Below, in pieces: positions 39,515 through 47,832 of a stretch of DNA of 64,000 nucleotides. Every line of letters begins with the position of its first letter. Positions within the stretch are counted from its first letter, which is position 1. A program made the translations under genes and the position numbers. A model generated the notes under the pieces. It had not been told where the DNA came from and did not search any database. It saw only the letters and a program-made list of their open reading frames with translations. This DNA comes from Nitrosopumilaceae archaeon (lineage in GTDB: Archaea > Thermoproteota > Nitrososphaeria > Nitrososphaerales > Nitrosopumilaceae), in assembly GCA_900620265.3 (NCBI GenBank), contig UYNY03000069.1, positions 47,477-111,476 on the forward strand, written 5' to 3'.

Positions 39515-39522
39515 GTATAATC
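39515..39522 (-). promoter_or_regulatory. TATA-like element of the thiDN operon
   Basis: Minus-strand GATTATAC, 21-28 nt before the GTG at 39494. Confidence 0.55.
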
Positions 39523-39540
39523 TGCCTTGCGTCCAATGCC

Positions 39541-39547
39541 TTTATTT
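39541..39547 (+). promoter_or_regulatory. TATA-like element of sbtA
   Basis: TTTATTT, 26-32 nt before the ATG at 39573. It is 20 bp from the divergent thiDN element. Confidence 0.55.
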
Positions 39548-39572
39548 GCCAGCGCCATGGCCGCCGCCGCGA

Positions 39573-40625
39573 ATGGAGATCCTGGATCTCATCCAGTCGA
39601 ACCTGCTCACGCCGATCGTGCTCTTCTTCCTCTTTGGGATCGTGGCCGCCCGCGTAAAGTCGGACCTGCGGATCCCCGACGCCATATCCGAGTTCCTGCC
39701 CATCTACCTGCTGGCCGCCATCGGGCTGCACGGCGGGATCGAGATGCGCAACACCGGGCTCGGCCAGATAGCCGCCCCGATGGCGGTGGCCGTCGCCCTC
39801 TCGCTCCTCTTCACGCTGAACCACTACTGGATACTCCGCCGCCTGGGCCGGTTCAACATGTACGACTCGTACGCCCTGGCGTCCACCTACGGGGCCGTCG
39901 GCGCAGTCACGTTCTCGGTCGGCCTCTCGTTCCTTGCCGGCCAGGGGCTCGAGTCGGAGGGGTACCTGGCGGCGGTCCTTGCCGTCCTGGAGCCGGCCGC
40001 CTTCATCCTTGCGATCTTTATGGCAAACATGGCCGCCGCCAGGCAGGCGCGCAAGAGGGGCCCGGCCGGCGGCCCGGCCGGCGGCCCCGCAGGCGGCCCG
40101 GCAGGCGCCCCGCGCCCCCGCATGGCCTCGGTCCTCCGGCAGTCGGTCACCGGCAAGGCCATAGCCGTGCTGCTTGGCAGCATCGTGATAGGCTATATCA
40201 TAGGCAAGGAGGGCTTTGAGCCGATAAGCGTCGTCTTTGACGAGATGTTCGTCGGGGCGATCGTCATATTCATGATCGAGATGGGGGTGATAGCGGGCCG
40301 CCGGCTCGGCGACATCAGGGAGGTGGGCGTCTTTCTGACCTCGTTCGCAGTGGCCGTCCCCACCCTCAACGGGCTGGTCGGCGTGCTGGCGGCGACGGCC
40401 CTGGGGCTCAGCACCGGGGGCGCCGTCATGTTCGGGCTGCTGCTTGCGAGCGCCTCGTTCATCGCGGCCCCGGCCGTCCTGCGGCACGCGATCCCCGAGG
40501 CCCGCCCCGGGCTGTACATCACCTCGGCGCTCGGCATCACGTTCCCCTACAACATTATCGTTTTATTGCCCGTCATGCTGGCAGCCTCCGTGTGGGCGCA
40601 CGGGCTGGTTGGTGGGACGCCGTGA
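39573..40625 (+). CDS. sbtA: SbtA-family sodium-dependent bicarbonate transporter
   Basis: This 350-residue membrane protein has about ten hydrophobic segments arranged as two similar halves joined by a cytoplasmic loop that here is a Gly/Pro/Ala run (GGPAGGPAGG, about residues 165-185). It opens with LDLIQSNLLTPIVLFFLFGI and contains LAAIGLHGGIEM near 50, both characteristic of SbtA/DUF897. SbtA brings in bicarbonate with sodium. A PII-like SbtB gene overlaps its stop (GTGA), the hallmark pairing. In an autotrophic archaeon that fixes bicarbonate by the hydroxypropionate/hydroxybutyrate cycle the role is plausible. Confidence 0.88.
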   Translation: MEILDLIQSNLLTPIVLFFLFGIVAARVKSDLRIPDAISEFLPIYLLAAIGLHGGIEMRNTGLGQIAAPMAVAVALSLLFTLNHYWILRRLGRFNMYDSYALASTYGAVGAVTFSVGLSFLAGQGLESEGYLAAVLAVLEPAAFILAIFMANMAAARQARKRGPAGGPAGGPAGGPAGAPRPRMASVLRQSVTGKAIAVLLGSIVIGYIIGKEGFEPISVVFDEMFVGAIVIFMIEMGVIAGRRLGDIREVGVFLTSFAVAVPTLNGLVGVLAATALGLSTGGAVMFGLLLASASFIAAPAVLRHAIPEARPGLYITSALGITFPYNIIVLLPVMLAASVWAHGLVGGTP

Positions 40626-40924
40626 AGCTGTACCCCGTAAAGCTGCTCACCGTCACCTGCGAGATACTGGCACGGGACGCCGTCATCTCGATACTGGAGG
40701 GGCGGGGCGTCACCGGCTATACTACCTACGAGGTTGCCGGCAAGGGGGACCGGGGCGTCCGCGGCAGCGGGCTCGAGGGCGAGAAGAACGCAAAGGTCGA
40801 GGCGGTGGTGCGCGAGGAGGTGCTGACGGGGCTGGTCGAGGAGATATCGCAAAAGCTCTTCGCCGACTATGCGCTGGTGCTGTATGTTGCGGACGTGGGG
40901 GTCGCAAGGGTTGAAAAGTTCTGA
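40622..40924 (+). CDS. sbtB: SbtB-like PII signalling protein
   Basis: This 100-residue protein has the PII ferredoxin-like pattern: KLLTVTCEILARDAVISILEGRGVTGYTTYEVAGKG in strand-helix-strand order, a T-loop region (about residues 40-58) and LVEEISQKLFADYALVLYVADVGV at the end. SbtB binds adenine nucleotides and gates SbtA. The GTG start overlaps the sbtA stop, so the two are co-translated. No uridylylation Tyr or redox CGPxGC tail is apparent. Confidence 0.85.
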   Translation: MKLYPVKLLTVTCEILARDAVISILEGRGVTGYTTYEVAGKGDRGVRGSGLEGEKNAKVEAVVREEVLTGLVEEISQKLFADYALVLYVADVGVARVEKF

Positions 40925-41237
40925 GCTTGACGCCGCCATCAGGTCCTGGGTGGACGGGGTGCGGCGCGATCTAGGCGAATCGGGGGAGGGGCTGGCGCTC
41001 TTTGCGCCCCTTGCAGGCGACCGCCCCGACTATGACGCCGTCTGGTGGAAGCTGCTCGACACGGGCGCAGACGACATCACGCCGCAGGTGTACAGGATCG
41101 CCTCGCTAAAGTGCGCCGCCGCCTCGTCCGCCGTCCAGGAGGCCGAGCGGGCCGCCATGCTCGAGGAGGCCGACGGCATCGCGAGGGGGCTGCTAGAAAA
41201 GTACAGGCCGCCGGGCGGCGGGCCGTATCCCGTGTGA
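40911..41237 (+). CDS. Hypothetical protein downstream of sbtB
   Basis: This 108-residue, largely helical protein has no recognised motif; DYDAVWWKLLDTGADD is a distinctive central segment. The frame begins with a TTG overlapping sbtB by 14 bp, so it belongs to the sbtAB operon. An earlier in-frame ATG at 40869 would overlap sbtB much further and is less likely. It ends 6 bp from the convergent secreted-protein gene. Confidence 0.5.
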   Translation: MKSSELDAAIRSWVDGVRRDLGESGEGLALFAPLAGDRPDYDAVWWKLLDTGADDITPQVYRIASLKCAAASSAVQEAERAAMLEEADGIARGLLEKYRPPGGGPYPV

Positions 41238-41243
41238 CCCGGG

Positions 41244-42632
41244 TCACCCGGCCGTGAACTCGACCGTCCCGGGCGGCGCCAGCGCGACGGGGTCTGCCAC
41301 CGACCTCCACACAAAGACGGTCGCGCTATAGGCGCCCGGCTCCGGCGGGATCCACGAGACTGCCATGCTGGCCTCCCCGCCGCCCTTTACGTTCCCCTCC
41401 ACCCAGGTGATGTGGACGGCGGTCCCCGAGGCGTCCTCTATCTTTACGATGTAGGCAAACCCCCGGTCGGGCCCCTCGGGCGCCGAGACCGTCCCGCCCA
41501 CCAGCACGCTCTGGCCGGCCGAGGCCGACTCGACCGGGACGCCGGGCCCCGCGTACAGGAGCGGCCCCGACACCGCGAGAGGGGGCGGCGGCCCCGGCTC
41601 CACCGTGCCGATGGCCGAGGCCGACGAGACGAACCCCGTCCCGTCGTGGTACCCGACGGTGACAGAACCCGTCCCGCCCACCAGTATGTTGGGGGCGCCG
41701 AGCCCGTCCGTGTTCGTAAAGACGCCGGTGTTGCTTCCCGTCTCGACCAGCGTGACCGGCGAGCCGCCCACCTGCGAGACGTCCTGGAGGGCGTTGCCCG
41801 ACGCGCCGGCCGGCCCCTCGGCGCGGACCTGCATGTACGCGCCCGTGCCGCCATAGTGGTAGATATCGCCGCCGTCTATCTCGGAGCCGTCGCCGGCCCT
41901 CACGACGTCGCCGGACCCGTCAAAGAGAAGCCTGTATACCTGGCCGCCCTTGATGTCAAAGGTCCACGAGTCGGGCCCGGTGGGGTCGAGGTTCAGCTGC
42001 GGGTCCGTGACGCGCAGGCCGGCGCGATCGCCCGGCGCGTACTCTGCCCTGTCAAGCGAGAACGAGGCCGACCCCGCAAGCGACCTGCCGTACGAGACGC
42101 GCACCTCGGACGCGCCGTGGGCCACCAGCGCCCCCTCGTCCATCGCGACCAGCTGGATGAACGGCCAGTGGTCCGGATCCGTGATCCCGATGCCGCCGTC
42201 CCCGTCCACGGGTTCCGGCGCCAGCAGCACCGCCATGTGCCCGGATCCCGCCTGCGGGCCGCACGCGTCGGCCGACGTAAAGACCGGCACGCCGCGGGCA
42301 AACCCGCCGGCGACGAACGACGGATCCGCGCACTCCGTCCCAAAGTCCATCCCGGTGCCCGGTATGCGCGTCGCGGCATCGACGATCCTGGCCGACGCGG
42401 CGTCTGCCACGTACGCGTACCACGCGCCGTCGGCCCCGCGCGCCATCCTGACGGCGGTCCCCGACACGGTGACGACGGGCTCGGCCCCGCCGCCCCCGAC
42501 CCTCACCTCCAGTATCGCGGGGCCCCCGATCACCCCCGATGATACCTGCAGGTCCCCGTCCTGGACGGGGGCCGCCGCGGCCTGCTGGAGCGCGATCGCC
42601 AGCACGGCGGCGATCAGAACCGCGTATATCAC
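41244..42632 (-). CDS. Secreted protein with Ig-like domains (462 aa)
   Basis: A signal peptide (residues 1-21, IYAVLIAAVLAIALQQAAAA) is followed by beta-rich sequence. A segment near residues 195-345 contains SLDRAEYAPGDRAGLRVTDPQLNLDPTGPD and VTLVETGSNTGVFTNTDG, typical of repeats in archaeal surface proteins. The C-terminal domain (about 375-462) resembles a single Ig-like unit ending in SWIPPEPGAYSATVFVW. No membrane anchor. Unlike the pair at 8-17 kb it lacks the PEPDPEP linker. The start is GTG below a TATA-like element. Confidence 0.75.
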   Translation of the reverse strand: MIYAVLIAAVLAIALQQAAAAPVQDGDLQVSSGVIGGPAILEVRVGGGGAEPVVTVSGTAVRMARGADGAWYAYVADAASARIVDAATRIPGTGMDFGTECADPSFVAGGFARGVPVFTSADACGPQAGSGHMAVLLAPEPVDGDGGIGITDPDHWPFIQLVAMDEGALVAHGASEVRVSYGRSLAGSASFSLDRAEYAPGDRAGLRVTDPQLNLDPTGPDSWTFDIKGGQVYRLLFDGSGDVVRAGDGSEIDGGDIYHYGGTGAYMQVRAEGPAGASGNALQDVSQVGGSPVTLVETGSNTGVFTNTDGLGAPNILVGGTGSVTVGYHDGTGFVSSASAIGTVEPGPPPPLAVSGPLLYAGPGVPVESASAGQSVLVGGTVSAPEGPDRGFAYIVKIEDASGTAVHITWVEGNVKGGGEASMAVSWIPPEPGAYSATVFVWRSVADPVALAPPGTVEFTAG

Positions 42633-42652
42633 GGGGGCGGGGATCCACGCCT

Positions 42653-42662
42653 GATATTTAAC
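42653..42662 (-). promoter_or_regulatory. TATA-like element of the 462-aa secreted protein
   Basis: Minus-strand GTTAAATATC, 21-30 nt before the GTG at 42632. Confidence 0.5.
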
Positions 42663-42700
42663 TGATCAACGCCCGCGCGGCCCCCGGCCGGCGGGGCGCA

Positions 42701-42708
42701 GTTAATAA
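42701..42708 (+). promoter_or_regulatory. TATA-like element of the hemL operon
   Basis: GTTAATAA, 24-31 nt before the hemL ATG at 42732. Confidence 0.6.
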
Positions 42709-42731
42709 CACGCGCGGCCCCCGCCGCGCCG

Positions 42732-43994
42732 ATGGACAGGTCGTCCCGCCTCTACGCCCGATCCAGGAGGTCGATCCCGTCCGGCGTCAACAGCCCCGTC
42801 AGGTTCTACGCGCCGCGCCCGTTCTTCGCCTCGAGGGCCCGCGGCCGGCACATCTGGGACGCGGACGGCGCCAGGTACTCGGACCTCTGCAACGGGTACG
42901 GCGCCCTCCTGCTCGGGCACGCGGACCCGGGGGTGGCGCGCGCGGCCGCGGCCCAGGCGCGCAAGGGGTCGCTCTACTGCGTCCCGACGGAGCAGGAGGC
43001 CGAGCTTGCGGAGCTTGTCACCGGGCTGTACTGCCCCGGCGGGCGCGCAAGGCTCGTCAACGGCGGCGCCGACGCGGCAGCGGCCGCCATCCGGATAGCG
43101 CGGGCCGCCACCGGAAGATCCAAGATACTAAAGTTCGCCGGGTGCTACCACGGCGCCGTCGACCCGCTGCTAGTAGAGGCCGGGTCCGGCGCCGCCGGGG
43201 CCCCCTCGTCGGCCGGCGTCCCGCGCCAGGCCGCGCGCGACACGCTGGTCGCCCCGTACAACGACGCGGCCGCGGCGGGGGACCTCCTTGACAGGCACGA
43301 TGTCGCGTGCGTCATGGTCGAGCCGGCCGCGGCGAACATGGGGCTCGTCCCGCCGGGGAGGGGATTCCTCCGCTCGCTGCGCAGGCTCTCGAGGCGCGCC
43401 GGCGCCCTGCTTGTCTTTGACGAGGTGGTGACGGGGTTCCGCCTCGCGCCGGGGGGCGCGCAGGAGGCGTACGGCGTCCGCCCGGATCTTACGATGCTGG
43501 CAAAGGCGCTCGGCGGGGGGTACCCGCTGGCGGCCGTCTGCGGCCCCCCGCGCCTGATGGACCGGCTGGCGCCCGGCGGCCCCGTCTACCAGGCCAGCAC
43601 GTATGCCGGCAACCCCGTCTCTGTCGCCGCCGCCCTGGCCGCCGTCCGCTCGTACAAGAGGCCGCTCTATTCGCGCCTTGGCCGGATGTGCCGGGACCTT
43701 GCCTCCAGGATATCCGATGCCGCCTCTGACGCCGGCGTGGAGCACGTCGTCCACCGCGCATCGTCCATCTTCCAGGTCTTCTTCACGGGCGGGCCGGTCC
43801 GCGACCTCGAATCGGTGCGCCGCGCCGACCACGCCATGTTCGGGCGCATGTTCCGCTCCCTGCTATCGCGGGGTGTCTTTGTGGCCCCCTCCCAGTACGA
43901 GTCCTCGTTCCTCTCGGCCGCGTACCGCCCCGAGGACGTGGCGGGCCTCGGCGAGGCGTACGGGGCGGCCATCCGGGAGGCCTCGCATGGCTAG
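42732..43994 (+). CDS. hemL: Glutamate-1-semialdehyde 2,1-aminomutase
   Basis: This PLP enzyme makes 5-aminolevulinate from glutamate-1-semialdehyde. The 420-residue protein has the fold-type I motifs: NGYGALLLGHADP near residue 55, CYHGAVDPLL near 138, LLVFDEVVTGFRLAPGG near 224-240, and LTMLAKALGGGYPLAAVCG near 253-271, where the Lys binds PLP. It heads the hemL-hemC-cobA-hemD operon and overlaps hemC by 8 bp. Its substrate is supplied by HemA, encoded in the second hem cluster at 58-59 kb. Confidence 0.94.
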   Translation: MDRSSRLYARSRRSIPSGVNSPVRFYAPRPFFASRARGRHIWDADGARYSDLCNGYGALLLGHADPGVARAAAAQARKGSLYCVPTEQEAELAELVTGLYCPGGRARLVNGGADAAAAAIRIARAATGRSKILKFAGCYHGAVDPLLVEAGSGAAGAPSSAGVPRQAARDTLVAPYNDAAAAGDLLDRHDVACVMVEPAAANMGLVPPGRGFLRSLRRLSRRAGALLVFDEVVTGFRLAPGGAQEAYGVRPDLTMLAKALGGGYPLAAVCGPPRLMDRLAPGGPVYQASTYAGNPVSVAAALAAVRSYKRPLYSRLGRMCRDLASRISDAASDAGVEHVVHRASSIFQVFFTGGPVRDLESVRRADHAMFGRMFRSLLSRGVFVAPSQYESSFLSAAYRPEDVAGLGEAYGAAIREASHG

Positions 43995-44910
43995 CTATGT
44001 GGCGGCCACCAGGGGGAGCAGGCTGGCCCTGGCCCAGGCGCACGCGGTGATCTCGGACCTCAAGGACGCCGTCCCGGGGACGGCGTGCCGCGAGCTGGTC
44101 GTGCGGACCGGCGGCGATGCCGACAGGCGCCCGCTCTTCCTGATGGACAGGCGCGGCATCTTTTCAAAGGAGGTCGACGGCGCGGTCCTCGACGGCAGGG
44201 CCGACTTTGCCGTCCACAGCATGAAGGACCTGCCGACCGACGTGCACCCCGGCCTCTGCATAGCGTGCGTGCCGAGGCGCGAGGACGCCTGCGACGTGCT
44301 GGTCACCGGCGACGGCTCCGACCTCGGCTCGCTGCGCGAGGGCGCCGTGGTGGGTACGAGCTCGCTGCGCCGCGCCGTCCAGATATCGCGCGCCCGGCCC
44401 GACGTCGTGGTCAGGCCCGTGCGCGGAAACGTCGAGACGCGCATATCGCGCGTGCCGGGCGAGTACGACGCCGTCGTGCTGGCAGCGGCCGGCATACGGC
44501 GCCTCGGGCTCGAAGTGCCGCACTCGAGGCTGCCCGAGGCGGGGTTCGTCCCGTCCCCGGGGCAGGGCGCCCTGGCCCTCGTATCAAGGAAGGGGTCGCC
44601 CGCCTCCGCCGCGCTTGCGGCCATCGAGGACCGCGGGGCGCGCCGGGAGGCCGAGGCCGAGCGGGCGTTCTCGGCCGCGATAGGGTCCGGGTGCCGCTTT
44701 CCGGTGGGTGCCAGGGCGACGAGCTCGGGGGGGCGCATATCCATCAGGGCCGAGGCGTTCTCCGCCGACGGCTCCGAGAGGGTATCGGCGTCGGCGTCGG
44801 GGGACGATCCGGCCGCGGCTGGCCGCGCGGCCGCCGGCGAGATGCTCGGCCGGGGGGCGGCACGCCTTGCATTAAATTGGAGGCAGAAGCTCGAGGAGTG
44901 GAACGCATGA
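43987..44910 (+). CDS. hemC: Porphobilinogen deaminase (hydroxymethylbilane synthase)
   Basis: This joins four porphobilinogens to hydroxymethylbilane. The 307-residue protein opens YVAATRGSRLALAQA, has FSKEVDGAVLDGRADFAVHSMKDLP (about 59-83), VGTSSLRRAVQI (about 122-133) and GSGCRFPVGA (about 235-244), whose Cys holds the dipyrromethane cofactor. The ATG at 43987 lies inside the end of hemL; its TGA overlaps the ATG of cobA. Confidence 0.94.
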   Translation: MASYVAATRGSRLALAQAHAVISDLKDAVPGTACRELVVRTGGDADRRPLFLMDRRGIFSKEVDGAVLDGRADFAVHSMKDLPTDVHPGLCIACVPRREDACDVLVTGDGSDLGSLREGAVVGTSSLRRAVQISRARPDVVVRPVRGNVETRISRVPGEYDAVVLAAAGIRRLGLEVPHSRLPEAGFVPSPGQGALALVSRKGSPASAALAAIEDRGARREAEAERAFSAAIGSGCRFPVGARATSSGGRISIRAEAFSADGSERVSASASGDDPAAAGRAAAGEMLGRGAARLALNWRQKLEEWNA

Positions 44911-45647
44911 GGGGCAGGGTGTACCTAGTCGGGGCCGGGCCCGGGGACCCCGGGCTGCTCACGCTCCGCGCGGCAGAGCTGCTCGCCAGGGCCGACGTCG
45001 TGCTGTATGACAGGCTGGTCTCAAGGGGCGTGCTGGCCCTCGCGCGCGGAGCAAAAAAGGTCTACGTGGGGCGCGCCGTCGGTGACGACCCCTCGCACCA
45101 GGAGACGACCAACGAGGCGATGGCAAGGTATGCGGGGTCGCACAGGGTGGTGGTCCGGCTCAAGGGGGGCGACCCCGTCATGTTCGGGAGGGGCGGCGAG
45201 GAGGCGCAGTTCCTGCGCGGGCTCGGCATCAGGTATGAGATCGTCCCGGGGATAACATCAGGGATAGGATCGGCCACCTACGCGGGGATCCCGCTGACGC
45301 ACAGGGGGCACTCCTCGTCGGTGGTATTTGTGACGGGGCACGAGGATCCCACAAAGCGCCGCGAGTCGGTAAAGTGGAGGCGCCTTGCAAGGTCGGCCGA
45401 CACGATCGTCGTGATGATGGGGCTCTCGAGGCTGCCCCTGATATGCGAGATGCTAGAGTCGGGCGGGCTTGACGGCTCGACGCCGGCGGCCGTCATCACC
45501 GACGGCACCACCAAGAGGCAGAAGGTGATAGAGGGGGATCTTTCCAGCATCGCGTCAAGGGCGCGGCGCGCCGGGGCGCGCCCCCCCGCAATCGTGGTCA
45601 TCGGGGGCGTCGCGTCGCTGCGCGGCGAGCTGGCATGGCGCCGCTGA
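44907..45647 (+). CDS. cobA: Uroporphyrinogen-III C-methyltransferase
   Basis: This 246-residue SAM enzyme methylates uroporphyrinogen III at C2 and C7 to precorrin-2, the entry to siroheme, cobalamin and, in many archaea, heme. Motifs: VYLVGAGPGDPGLLTLRA (residues 5-22), VVRLKGGDPVMFGRGGEE (about 81-98) and VPGITSGIGS (about 110-119). No fused CysG or HemD domain is present. Overlaps with hemC (4 bp) and hemD (13 bp) couple expression. The dehydrogenase for the next step lies at 59540. Confidence 0.93.
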   Translation: MRGRVYLVGAGPGDPGLLTLRAAELLARADVVLYDRLVSRGVLALARGAKKVYVGRAVGDDPSHQETTNEAMARYAGSHRVVVRLKGGDPVMFGRGGEEAQFLRGLGIRYEIVPGITSGIGSATYAGIPLTHRGHSSSVVFVTGHEDPTKRRESVKWRRLARSADTIVVMMGLSRLPLICEMLESGGLDGSTPAAVITDGTTKRQKVIEGDLSSIASRARRAGARPPAIVVIGGVASLRGELAWRR

Positions 45648-46378
45648 TTGCCATCACGCGGGCGCCCTCCGAGGCGGCCGAGTTCTCCGCCCTGGCCAGG
45701 GAGGCGGGCGCCGTCCCGCTGGCGCTGCCCGTCATAAGGCTCGAGGCGCGCGCCGGCGCCGCGCAGGAGTTTGCGCGCGCGGCCGCCGAGGCCGACCCCG
45801 ACTATGTCTGCTTCCTGAGCTCAAGGTCCGCCTCGCTGCTGCTAGGCGACGCCGGGGCCCTGCGCGCCGTGCAGCGCGCCTCGGCCGTCTCGGTGGGGCC
45901 CGCCACCTCCTCGGCGCTCGAGTCGCGCGGGATCAGGGTCGCGCACGAGGCGGCCCTCCACTCGTCGGTGGGGATCGGCGAGCTCTTCTCCGGCATCGGC
46001 GCGGCGGGCCGCTCCGTCCTGATCCCGAGGAGCGGCGCGTCGGGCCCCTTCCTGCGGGACCTGCTCGAGAAGGTGGGCATGCGCGTCACCGAGGTGGCCA
46101 CGTACGACCCCGTCCCGTCCGGGGGCGGCGGGGACTGGCCGGCCTTCCTCGAGGGGCTCGGGTCAGGCGGCGTGGCCGCCGTCGTCTTTACGAGCGCCTC
46201 GTCGGTGCGCGGCTTTGCCGGGGTGATGGGGGGCCGCCGGATGGCCGGGGTGGTATCAGTCGCGATCGGCCCGTTCACGGCAGCCGAGCTTGATCGCGCC
46301 GGCATCGGGCACGTGGTGGCCGCCGACCACACGGTCCGGGGGGCCCTTGAGGCGGCCCGCTTAGCCGGAGCTATTTAG
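45635..46378 (+). CDS. hemD: Uroporphyrinogen-III synthase
   Basis: This closes hydroxymethylbilane to uroporphyrinogen III. The family is poorly conserved, but the 247-residue length, the opening [18 protein letters not shown], the [12 protein letters not shown] segment, the [12 protein letters not shown] motif near residue 128, [11 protein letters not shown] near 184-194 and [11 protein letters not shown] near 207 match HemD. Its place in the hem operon makes the call firm. The stop lies within a 14-bp dyad upstream of the suf promoter. Confidence 0.88.
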   Translation: MAPLIAITRAPSEAAEFSALAREAGAVPLALPVIRLEARAGAAQEFARAAAEADPDYVCFLSSRSASLLLGDAGALRAVQRASAVSVGPATSSALESRGIRVAHEAALHSSVGIGELFSGIGAAGRSVLIPRSGASGPFLRDLLEKVGMRVTEVATYDPVPSGGGGDWPAFLEGLGSGGVAAVVFTSASSVRGFAGVMGGRRMAGVVSVAIGPFTAAELDRAGIGHVVAADHTVRGALEAARLAGAI

Positions 46379-46381
46379 CTC
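46368..46381. promoter_or_regulatory. Perfect dyad upstream of the suf promoter
   Basis: GAGCTA-TT-TAGCTC spans the hemD stop codon, about 20 nt before the sufB TATA box. A related TAGCT follows at once. It could be an operator for iron- or redox-dependent control of suf, or a hairpin at the end of the hem transcript. Confidence 0.4.
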
Positions 46382-46400
46382 TAGCTATTTTCAAGCATCT

Positions 46401-46408
46401 TTTTATAG
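46401..46408 (+). promoter_or_regulatory. TATA box of the suf operon
   Basis: TTTTATAG, 24-31 nt before the sufB ATG at 46432. Confidence 0.6.
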
Positions 46409-46431
46409 GGACTGCGCGGGGGTGGCCGCAG

Positions 46432-47832
46432 ATGGCGACCGAGAACCTCGAGATGGACTATTCAAAGTACGACTTTAAGGACTCGACCGAGATGTACGTC
46501 CACCTGAGCCGCAAGGGGCTCACCCGGGAGACCGTCGAGGGGATAAGCAGGATGAAGGAGGAGCCGCAGTGGATGCTCGACTTCCGGCTGAGGTCCTATG
46601 ACATCTTTATGAAAAAGCAGATGCCCGAGTGGGGCGGCGACCTCGGCATGATCGACTTTCAGAACATCTACTATTACGCAAAGGCATCCGAAAAGACCGA
46701 GAAGAGCTGGGACGACGTCCCCGACGACGTAAAGCGCACCTTTGACAAGCTTGGCATACCCGAGGCCGAGAAAAAGTTCCTCGCCGGGGTCGGGGCCCAG
46801 TACGAGTCCGAGGTGGTCTACCACAACCTCCGGGAGGACCTTGCAAAGCAGGGCGTGCTCTTCCTTGATACTGACTCGGCCCTAAAGGAGCAGCCGGAGC
46901 TCTTCCGCAAGTACTTTGGCAAGGTGATCCCGCCCGAGGACAACAAGTTTGCCGCACTCAACAGCGCCGTGTGGAGCGGCGGCTCCTTCATCTACGTCCC
47001 GCCCGGCGTAAAGGTCGACATGCCGCTGCAGGCCTACTTTAGGATAAACGCCGAGAACATCGGCCAGTTCGAGAGGACGCTCATCGTCGTGGACGAGGGC
47101 GCCGAGGTCCACTATATCGAGGGGTGCACGGCGCCCGTCTACTCCTCAGAGTCGCTCCACTCGGCAGTCGTCGAGCTGGTGGCACACAAGGACGCCCGGC
47201 TCCGCTATACGACCATCCAGAACTGGAGCAACGACGTCTACAACCTGGTGACAAAGAGGGCGTACGCGCACGAGGGCGCCACCGTCGAGTGGATAGACGG
47301 CAACATCGGCAGCCGCCTGACCATGAAGTACCCCGGCGTCTACCTGATGGGCGAGCGCGCGCACGGCGAGACGCTCTCGATAGCGTTCGCCGGCAAGGGG
47401 CAGCACCAGGATACCGGCGCAAAGATGGTGCACCTTGCACCCAACACCACCTCGAAGATAACCTCAAAGTCAGTCAGCAGGCTGGACGGCAGGTCCACCT
47501 ACAGGGGGCTGCTGAGCGTCGCAAAGGGCGCCTCTGGGGTAAAGTCGACCGTCCGCTGCGACGCGCTGCTGCTGGACGAGACCTCAAAGACGGACACGTA
47601 CCCCTACATGGAGATAGACCAGGACGACGCGACCATAACCCACGAGGCGACGGTCGGCAAGATAGGCGACGAGCAGATATTCTACCTGATGAGCCGGGGG
47701 TTCAGCGAGGAGGACGCCCTGTCGCTGATCGTCAACGGGTTCATGGAGCCGTTCACGAAGGAGCTCCCGATGGAGTATGCAGTCGAGCTGAACCGCCTCA
47801 TCCGCCTAGAGATGGACGACTCGGTGGGATAG
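46432..47832 (+). CDS. sufB: Fe-S cluster assembly scaffold SufB
   Basis: This 466-residue protein is the scaffold on which new Fe-S clusters are built. It shows the SufB core: [37 protein letters not shown] as successive motifs (about residues 183-220), [20 protein letters not shown] (about 229-248) and [25 protein letters not shown] near 388-412. The Cys in EGCTAP and the Glu/His residues of the beta-helix match cluster ligands. It starts the suf operon and ends directly at the sufD TTG. The usual ATPase SufC is not encoded in this window. Confidence 0.95.
   Translation: MATENLEMDYSKYDFKDSTEMYVHLSRKGLTRETVEGISRMKEEPQWMLDFRLRSYDIFMKKQMPEWGGDLGMIDFQNIYYYAKASEKTEKSWDDVPDDVKRTFDKLGIPEAEKKFLAGVGAQYESEVVYHNLREDLAKQGVLFLDTDSALKEQPELFRKYFGKVIPPEDNKFAALNSAVWSGGSFIYVPPGVKVDMPLQAYFRINAENIGQFERTLIVVDEGAEVHYIEGCTAPVYSSESLHSAVVELVAHKDARLRYTTIQNWSNDVYNLVTKRAYAHEGATVEWIDGNIGSRLTMKYPGVYLMGERAHGETLSIAFAGKGQHQDTGAKMVHLAPNTTSKITSKSVSRLDGRSTYRGLLSVAKGASGVKSTVRCDALLLDETSKTDTYPYMEIDQDDATITHEATVGKIGDEQIFYLMSRGFSEEDALSLIVNGFMEPFTKELPMEYAVELNRLIRLEMDDSVG

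Noticed and set aside
39495..40487. N-terminal extension of the thiDN frame antisense to sbtA
   Set aside because: It is the mirror of the sbtA coding region; ThiD begins at its usual motif at 39494.
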